64,000 nucleotides of DNA, taken from assembly GCF_001653955.1 (NCBI RefSeq), contig NZ_CP013022.1, positions 806,001-870,000 on the forward strand, read 5' to 3'. The DNA is from Francisella persica ATCC VR-331. Lineage in GTDB: Bacteria > Pseudomonadota > Gammaproteobacteria > Francisellales > Francisellaceae. This document shows positions 58,415 through 64,000 of the stretch, piece after piece. The position numbers and the translations under genes are program-made. How positions within the stretch are numbered: position 1 is the first letter of the stretch; each line of letters begins with the position of its first letter. Under the pieces are notes generated by a model that was not told the origin of the DNA, searched no databases, and saw only the letters and a program-made list of their open reading frames with translations.

Positions 58415-58456
58415 AAAAATGTCAAAATATAGGAGTCAATTTTGATAAAGTACATA
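58415..58456 (+). repeat. Imperfect direct repeat, copy 2
   Basis: AAAAATGTCAAAATATAGGAG followed by GATAAAGTACATA, closely matching 56297-56338, 2.1 kb upstream. Confidence 0.5.
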
Positions 58457-58477
58457 GCTAAAATAGTCTGGCTTTTA

Positions 58478-59117
58478 AACTTCTTATATTTAAAAGAGTT
58501 AACAACTCTGCCAATTATAATCGCCTCATCAAGATTGAATTTCATCATTGTTTTGAAATTTTGAATTTAGCGGCATTAAACATAAACTATTATTTTCTCT
58601 GTATAAAAGTTTAACATAGTCCCATCACAGAGTTTCTAGCTACTACAAATTTATCAATTAAATTTTGCGGATTAACTTGATTATGATCGACTAAGATATT
58701 CTCTCCTTCATACAGAGTTATATTTTGAGTTAAGTAGCTGAGACCCAGAGGAATCATATAGCATGCTCTCATTTTGTAACCTTTAAAGGAAGCCATTTTT
58801 TGGAACAAGAGTATCTGGGATTTACAAATAATCTATGGGATCTATATTTTCTTGGGATTCGGTAAATTTGCCAGCTTGAAAATAACTTAATACTATGACA
58901 TTAGAGAACAGCTATTACAGCAATATTATTAGGGCAGTAGTTACCCTTTAAACCTAAATTTCATTACTTGTATATGCCCATCATAAGAAGGGCAGTTCGT
59001 ACCAGCAACCAAACCTTTGATAGTTTGATTACTTTTTCCAAGCTTTTGTGTTAGTTCTATTTGTTTTATACCTATTCTTTTAAAGGCAGGTTTTAGATAA
59101 TTTTTGTAGTCAAACAT
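58478..59117 (-). pseudogene. CI-like repressor with S24 peptidase domain, decayed
   Basis: The - strand starts with a helix-turn-helix region: FDYKNYLKPAFKRIGIKQIEL, then TQKLGKSNQTIKGLVAGTNC. After a break a linker FQAGKFTESQENIDPIDYL, then the peptidase S24 part with SLYEG-like text, GENILVDHNQVNPQ and LIDKFVVARN, and the end EAIIIGRVVNSFKY. This is a phage-type repressor that would cleave itself after DNA damage. The catalytic Ser/Lys region is frameshifted. Confidence 0.65.
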
Positions 59118-59283
59118 ACCTAATACTAAAATATAATAACCTATTTATAGGTATCTTCCTTAGAAGATAGTTAATCAATAAATATTTCTAAGAATGGTGT
59201 AATACTTCCATTTATAGCAAAAGTGATTAATATTTGAAAGTGTAATAAAACTGCGCTTTATATAAAATGAAGGAGTTAAAAAA

Positions 59284-59403
59284 ATGATAAGAAAAAGTAT
59301 CTTAGTAGAAAATCAAAAAATCAAAGATTTATTATATGTTATAAAACACTACGTATATGATAATAAATACTGTTCAAGAAGTAAGTTTGAATCATGTAGT
59401 TAA
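59284..59403 (+). pseudogene. 39-codon frame, start of a dead element gene
   Basis: An AAGGAG ribosome site lies seven bases before an ATG; the frame reads MIRKSILVENQKIKDLLYVI and stops after 39 codons. Similar-looking sense text continues in other frames to about 59630 (LESGGYALETKVGHQVASF; ARDLNFVI; TRPDDSSQELHDS), so this is the head of a broken longer gene. It is divergent from the repressor remnant, where a phage or element early gene would lie. No family recognised. Confidence 0.4.
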
Positions 59404-59695
59404 TAATTTTTATAAACAAGATATAAAGAATAAATATTAGAGAGCGGTGGGTATGCTCTTGAAACTAAAGTTGGACATCAAGTTGCTTCTTTTAGAAAAT
59501 AACCATAAAAAAGTATTATTAAAATAAGTTATATAAAAAAGCTCGAGACCTTAATTTTGTGATTTAAACTAGACCTGATGACTCATCACAAGAGTTACAT
59601 GATTCAATTTTTAAAGCATCATATATATAGTAATAAAAGAGTTTTCGTTTTTTATAAAAATATTAACAAACGTTTACGCCTTTTTGTCTTGTTTA

Positions 59696-60465
59696 TTATT
59701 TAGCATTTTTTTTACCTAAATAAACTGAAGCTATTATGATAAACATTCCTGCTAGTTGCTGTATTGAGAAAGTCTCTCTAAATAAATAACTATAAAGCAA
59801 ATGACTAATTAGTAAAACTAAAAGAGCTCATAGCTAATGAAATATGTTAAATACGGCTGATATAAAGTATATTTCCAAGTAGATGACCAATAAAGCTATA
59901 TATGAAAAGGACTACTGAGCCACTTAAAGATGCAGTAAACATCATTCTAAAAGTAGAGCATTTCTAAGTTGCTTAGAAAATATTATAAAAATTGCGTAAA
60001 ATACAGCCTGATTCAATAGCAAGCAAATTTTTCAAAAGATGCTAGGCAATTATACCATTTTGGCTCATTAACAGCAGCAAACCCAAAAATGCTAGTAAAA
60101 TAACAAATAATATTTTAAAGAAACTTTCTCTTTTAGAAAATATAATTGCTATAAAAGTTGTGATAAATGGACATAAATTTGTCAAAAGACTAGCTTCTGC
60201 GATAGATGTACATATCAAAGATATACTAAGAAAGCAAGTCTAATGCTAAAAACAAACCAGTCTTAAAAAGATTTTTTTTGAGAGTTTTTCTTCATTTTTT
60301 GAAATAGCTAAAATATGAATACAGAAATACACAAGTGATTAATAAATCTATAGACAAAACTTGAGATTGGACCAACTTCAGAATGCCTAATTAATAGAGA
60401 TGCTACAATAAGGTTAGAAAGAGCAAATACTATTATGAAAAAAGTCTTTATTCATAATGTCCTTA
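59696..60465 (-). pseudogene. EamA/DMT-family transporter, decayed
   Basis: - strand fragments of a 10-helix drug/metabolite exporter: FFIIVFALSNLIVASLLIRHSE with VGPISSFVYRF (helices 1-2), a middle IIFSKRESFF-like segment, and the end YSYLFRETFSIQQLAGMFII and ASVYLGKKNAK at the stop. The helix-10 motif is typical of EamA. Numerous stops. Confidence 0.6.
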
Positions 60466-60658
60466 GCAAGCAACTCTTAAGCAGATGATATTATGAAAAC
60501 AAATAATCTTTATGTTAATTAGTTGAAAAATATTTGATTAAAACTGTATACTAAAAAAATAGATAATTCCTATAAGAGCAGAATTTAGAGATTTTATCTT
60601 GTTAAGATACATGCTAAATTACCCAAAATATAATTTATTAAATTTAAGGAATAAGTTA

Positions 60659-62245
60659 ATGTATATTAGTGAGCGTTGCAAATGGTATATAGGCTTTGCT
60701 ATTATTGTTATAATAGTACTATTATCACTTTCATTACTACATGCTCCAATATGGGTTAGTATTGGTTTTATTACAATTTTATCAGTGATAGCTATATATG
60801 ATGTCACTCAGAAAAAGCATTCTATTCTAAGAAACTTTCCTATAGTTGGGCATATGCGCTATATACTTGAGTTCTTGCGTCCAGAAATTCAGCAGTTTTT
60901 TATAGCTGATAACGAGGGTGAAAAACCTTTTAGTAGAGAGTTGCGTTCAACAATTTATCGTCGTGCTAAGGGTATTAATGATACTATTGCATTTGGTACA
61001 GGGAAAGATATTGATAGAGTTGGTTATGAATGGGTAACACATTCACTCATGCCTAAGAAACTTAATGAGATTGAGACACGAGTTAAATTTGGTGGTTCTG
61101 ATTGTAAACAACCGTATATGGTATCGCATCTGAACATATCAGCAATGAGTTTTGGTGCATTATCTTCAAATGCTGTTATGGCTTTGAATAAAGGTGCTAA
61201 GCTTGGTGGTTTCTATCAATGTACAGGTGAGGGTGGCTTGACTAAGTATCATTTACAAGGTGGCGATCTTGTATTTCAAATTGGCACAGGCTATTTTGGT
61301 TGTCGAACTGAAGATGGTAAGTTCTCAGCAGAGAAATTTGCTGAAAAAGCAAATTTAGATAGCGTTAAAATGATAGAAATTAAGTTATCTCAAGGGGCTA
61401 AACCATCTTATGGTAGGGTTTTACCAGCAGCTAAGATAACTCCAGAAATTGCCGAAATTATGGGTGTTGGAATGGATAAAGATGTACTATCACCACCTGC
61501 GCATAGTGCTTTTTCGACGCCACTAGAATTTTGCCATTTTATTAAACAGCTAAGAGATCTTTCTAATGGAAAACCAATTGGCTTTAAGCTATGTATTGGT
61601 AGTCATGTCGAGTTTTTGGCCATCTGTAAAGCAATGCTTGAGACAGAGATAAAACCTGATTTTATAACGGTAGATGGAGCTGCTGGCGGAACTGGAGCAG
61701 CACCACTTGAGTTTTCTAACCATATCGGCATGCCTTTAGAAGATAGCTTAATCTTTGTACATAATGCTTTAGTTGGTTGTGGCCTACGCAATGAGATTCG
61801 TATAATCGCAAGTAGTAAAGTAGCTACAGGTTTTGATATGGTTAGGTTATTTGCTATGGGAGCAGATATTTGTAACTCAGCTAGAGCAATGATGCTTGCT
61901 ATTGGATGTATTCAGTCACGACAATGTAATAACAACACTTGTCCGGTTGGTGTGGCGACACAAAATCCACGCCTTAAAAAAGCTTTAGTAGTTGAAGACA
62001 AAATGTATCGAGTTTATAACTTTCATAAAGCTACAATTCAATCTTGCTTAGAAATTATTGGAGCTATGGGGCTTACTTCAGCTGATGATGTTGGACCTGA
62101 AAATCTTAAAAAGCGTATATCTGTTAATGAAATTAAATCATACGCAGATTTGTATGATTTTATTCCAGAGAATTGTTTAGTTGATGGTAACATTCCAGCA
62201 AGTTTTGCTAGAGCTTGGCAAAAAGCTTATGCTAACTCTTTTTAG
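60659..62245 (+). CDS. Membrane-anchored glutamate-synthase-like FMN protein
   Basis: 528 residues from ATG 60659, which has AAGGA eight bases upstream; a TTG at 60599 would add 20 residues without support. Two N-terminal helices (about 10-50) anchor it. The rest is the FMN-binding GltB-type TIM barrel (LNISAMSFGALSSNAVMAL, GEGGL, GAAGGTGAAP, GADICNSARAMMLAIGCIQSRQCNNNTCPVGVATQ with Cys residues for a 3Fe-4S-type site). No amidotransferase domain. Such stand-alone proteins are annotated as FMN-binding glutamate synthase family; the substrate is unknown. Confidence 0.85.
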   Translation: MYISERCKWYIGFAIIVIIVLLSLSLLHAPIWVSIGFITILSVIAIYDVTQKKHSILRNFPIVGHMRYILEFLRPEIQQFFIADNEGEKPFSRELRSTIYRRAKGINDTIAFGTGKDIDRVGYEWVTHSLMPKKLNEIETRVKFGGSDCKQPYMVSHLNISAMSFGALSSNAVMALNKGAKLGGFYQCTGEGGLTKYHLQGGDLVFQIGTGYFGCRTEDGKFSAEKFAEKANLDSVKMIEIKLSQGAKPSYGRVLPAAKITPEIAEIMGVGMDKDVLSPPAHSAFSTPLEFCHFIKQLRDLSNGKPIGFKLCIGSHVEFLAICKAMLETEIKPDFITVDGAAGGTGAAPLEFSNHIGMPLEDSLIFVHNALVGCGLRNEIRIIASSKVATGFDMVRLFAMGADICNSARAMMLAIGCIQSRQCNNNTCPVGVATQNPRLKKALVVEDKMYRVYNFHKATIQSCLEIIGAMGLTSADDVGPENLKKRISVNEIKSYADLYDFIPENCLVDGNIPASFARAWQKAYANSF

Positions 62246-62350
62246 CTTATTCAAACTTTCAAACCTAAAAATTCATTTTTAAGATAAATATTAATCTTTG
62301 TAGTGTTGATTTGCTAAAATAGCTTATATAACTATTATGATTGACAAAAC

Positions 62351-64000
62351 ATGGCATTATATACTTACCCTTCAAACAAATTAGAGTATCTTGTACAGGT
62401 TTTATCCAAGCTTTTAGATGTTGAACAGAAAGATATTTTTACACCGACACAGTTAATTATTGGTAGCCGTGGTATGCAACATTGGCTAAGTATGCAACTA
62501 GCGGAAAATCGTAATATTGCAATGAACCTTAAATATGATATGATCAATGGTTATATTTTAGATATTTGTTATAAAATAACTGGCAAAAAAGAATATAAAA
62601 AAGCGTATACAAAGGATATTCTTGTTTGGCGAGTCTTTAAAAGCTTAGATAATATAGATATCCTTAAACTTAGAGAATATTATCAAGATAGTGACCTTAA
62701 AAAATATAAATTAGCAGTTAAAATAGCCGAGGTTTTTTCAAAATATCTATCGTACCGTACAGACTGGTTAGAAGCTTGGGAGCAAAATAAATTCATAAAC
62801 TTATCTAACCCTGAAGATGATGAGGATTGGCAGATGCAGTTGTGGCAAAATCTAGTTGCACAAGTGCCTGATACACCTTATAAAGTGAAAACACAAGCAA
62901 TACAAAAGCTTGGTAAACAAAACCTACGAGAGTTAAATATATCAAATGATATTTATATCTTCGGGGTCAATACAATATCACCCAAAAATCTTAAATTTAT
63001 ATTTGAATTAGCTAAGTATATTAATTTACATATTTTGTATATTAATCCATGCAGTGAGTATTGGTATGACTTACGCAAAGATAAAATCTCAGTATGGCTA
63101 GATAATGATGATTACGAAATTCAGCCACTTTTAGCAAACCTTGGTCAGCAAGGGAAAGAATTTTTTAGAGAACTACTTTTAAATGAAGGTAAACAAGAAC
63201 TAGAAGTTTTTGAACAGTTTGATACGGGTGAATTAGATTTTACAAAACTTGAGAATAATAATCAAAGTCAGTTAGTTAGCTTACAAAGAAATTTACTTGA
63301 GTTAGATTGCCAAAATCACACTAAACAAAAAGATTTAACTATAAGTATTAACTCTTGTCATAGCCAACTTAGAGAAGTGCAAGTTTTGCATGATAAGCTT
63401 TTGGATATGATAAAAGCCGATCCAAGTATTAAGCCTCGTGACATTTTGGTAATGTGTCCAAATATTGAAGATTATTCACCATATATTGATAGTGTTTTCT
63501 CAAGATATCCAACAGATAAAAAGCTCCATTGTTCAATAGCAGATAGGACACTTCTCGATTCAGAACCTTTAGCAGCTAGCTTTATTGAGCTTTTACAGTT
63601 ACCAGAGAGTAATTTTGAAGTTAATAAAATACTAGATTATTTATCTGTGCCAGCAATTCAACAGAAGTTTAAAATCTTTGATGAGCAGCTAGAAACTATT
63701 CGTTATTGGTTAAAGCAGGCATGTATTCACCATAGTAATAATGATCAAACATTTTCATGGAGCTGGGGATTAAAAAGACTGATTTTTGGTTTTAGCTATA
63801 GTGATAGTAGCTATATTATTGATGATAAATTAATGACTGTACCAGTTATTGAGGGAAGTGAGATTGCCGAGCTTGGTAGGTTATATGAGTTACTAGAGCT
63901 TTTAGGAGAGTACTCTCAAGAGTTACTTAAAACAAGAAGTTTTGCAGCATGGCAAGATTATCTTTTAGAAATGTTTGATAATATTTTTGATATCACCCAA
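62351..64000 (+). CDS. recC: Exodeoxyribonuclease V gamma subunit RecC, 5' part (runs off the end)
   Basis: A single open frame of exactly 550 codons from ATG 62351 to the window end. It opens ALYTYPSNKLEYLVQVLSKLL, with LIIGSRGMQHWLSMQLAE (RecC motif), then IYIFGVNTISPKNLKFIFELA and DILVMCPNIEDYSPYID, all typical of RecC, whose full length is about 1100 residues. RecC recognises Chi within RecBCD, the main double-strand-break repair nuclease. recB/recD probably follow outside the window. Confidence 0.93.
   Translation, partial: MALYTYPSNKLEYLVQVLSKLLDVEQKDIFTPTQLIIGSRGMQHWLSMQLAENRNIAMNLKYDMINGYILDICYKITGKKEYKKAYTKDILVWRVFKSLDNIDILKLREYYQDSDLKKYKLAVKIAEVFSKYLSYRTDWLEAWEQNKFINLSNPEDDEDWQMQLWQNLVAQVPDTPYKVKTQAIQKLGKQNLRELNISNDIYIFGVNTISPKNLKFIFELAKYINLHILYINPCSEYWYDLRKDKISVWLDNDDYEIQPLLANLGQQGKEFFRELLLNEGKQELEVFEQFDTGELDFTKLENNNQSQLVSLQRNLLELDCQNHTKQKDLTISINSCHSQLREVQVLHDKLLDMIKADPSIKPRDILVMCPNIEDYSPYIDSVFSRYPTDKKLHCSIADRTLLDSEPLAASFIELLQLPESNFEVNKILDYLSVPAIQQKFKIFDEQLETIRYWLKQACIHHSNNDQTFSWSWGLKRLIFGFSYSDSSYIIDDKLMTVPVIEGSEIAELGRLYELLELLGEYSQELLKTRSFAAWQDYLLEMFDNIFDITQ

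Noticed and set aside
55699-60598. Intact insertion sequence (ISFtu-type)
   Set aside because: No transposase frame or convincing terminal inverted repeats; the remnants fit integrase, repressor and transporter genes.
1-64000. CRISPR array
   Set aside because: No regularly spaced direct repeats were seen; only the two short tandem duplications and one distant repeat pair.

Overview
The window is about 64 kb of an AT-rich gammaproteobacterial chromosome that looks like Francisella. The reasons are a second RNA polymerase alpha gene outside the ribosomal operon, a DUF3568 lipoprotein, and the order manB / rho-trxA / ppx / rarA / rpoA2 next to a surface-polysaccharide locus (gene order recalled, not checked). 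The genome is decaying. About twenty genes survive only as stop- and frameshift-ridden remnants, which points to a host-restricted lineage rather than a free-living one.

Layout. (1) 1-19245: a surface-polysaccharide (O-antigen or capsule-like) locus on the + strand. It holds the end of a pseudaminic acid synthase, a compact module (nucleotidyltransferase fused to a CobD/HisC-like PLP domain, methyltransferase, LicD-type phosphotransferase, DUF1015 protein), a GT2, a KpsS-like protein, the Wzm/Wzt ABC exporter, seven more glycosyltransferases or related proteins with tight or overlapping junctions, and ManB. (2) 19246-21156: a ruined membrane (GT-C) glycosyltransferase on the - strand. (3) 21157-33957: housekeeping genes (rho, trxA, ppx, rarA, rpoA2, tRNA-Leu, a ferritin-like gene, tatD, yadG/yadH, a GtrB/DPM-type transferase, nadK) interrupted by dead MFS, cupin and TauE/SafE genes. 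(4) 34096-41816: a graveyard with a CoA-disulfide reductase/rhodanese gene, an MBL-fold hydrolase, a second TauE/SafE, two lipoproteins, a nitrilase-family amidase and an aminotransferase. Living genes among them are a 2OG-Fe(II) oxygenase, nusB and a DUF3568 lipoprotein. (5) 41939-47137: an OafA-like acyltransferase with SGNH domain, a multi-pass membrane protein and proS. (6) 47138-53360: two unusual long-loop hairpins, tRNA-Asn, sufE-hemD-hemX-hemY-gloB and a SPOR protein. (7) 53469-55698: feoA, a large exported protein of unknown function, and a Gly-Cys-Leu tRNA cluster. (8) 55699-60598: a dead integrated element next to tRNA-Leu, with two P4-type integrase remnants, a CI/S24 repressor remnant, an alpha/beta hydrolase and an EamA transporter, none intact. 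(9) 60659-64000: a membrane-anchored glutamate-synthase-like flavoprotein and the 5' part of recC.

The polysaccharide genes suggest this logic. Pseudaminic acid and other sugars are joined by cytoplasmic glycosyltransferases, and the finished chain is exported by Wzm/Wzt rather than Wzx/Wzy. The 544-5163 module may build a CDP-activated phospho-amino-alcohol from an amino acid and attach it to the glycan through the LicD-like enzyme. This is the best candidate for an undescribed system and is an inference from domain content.
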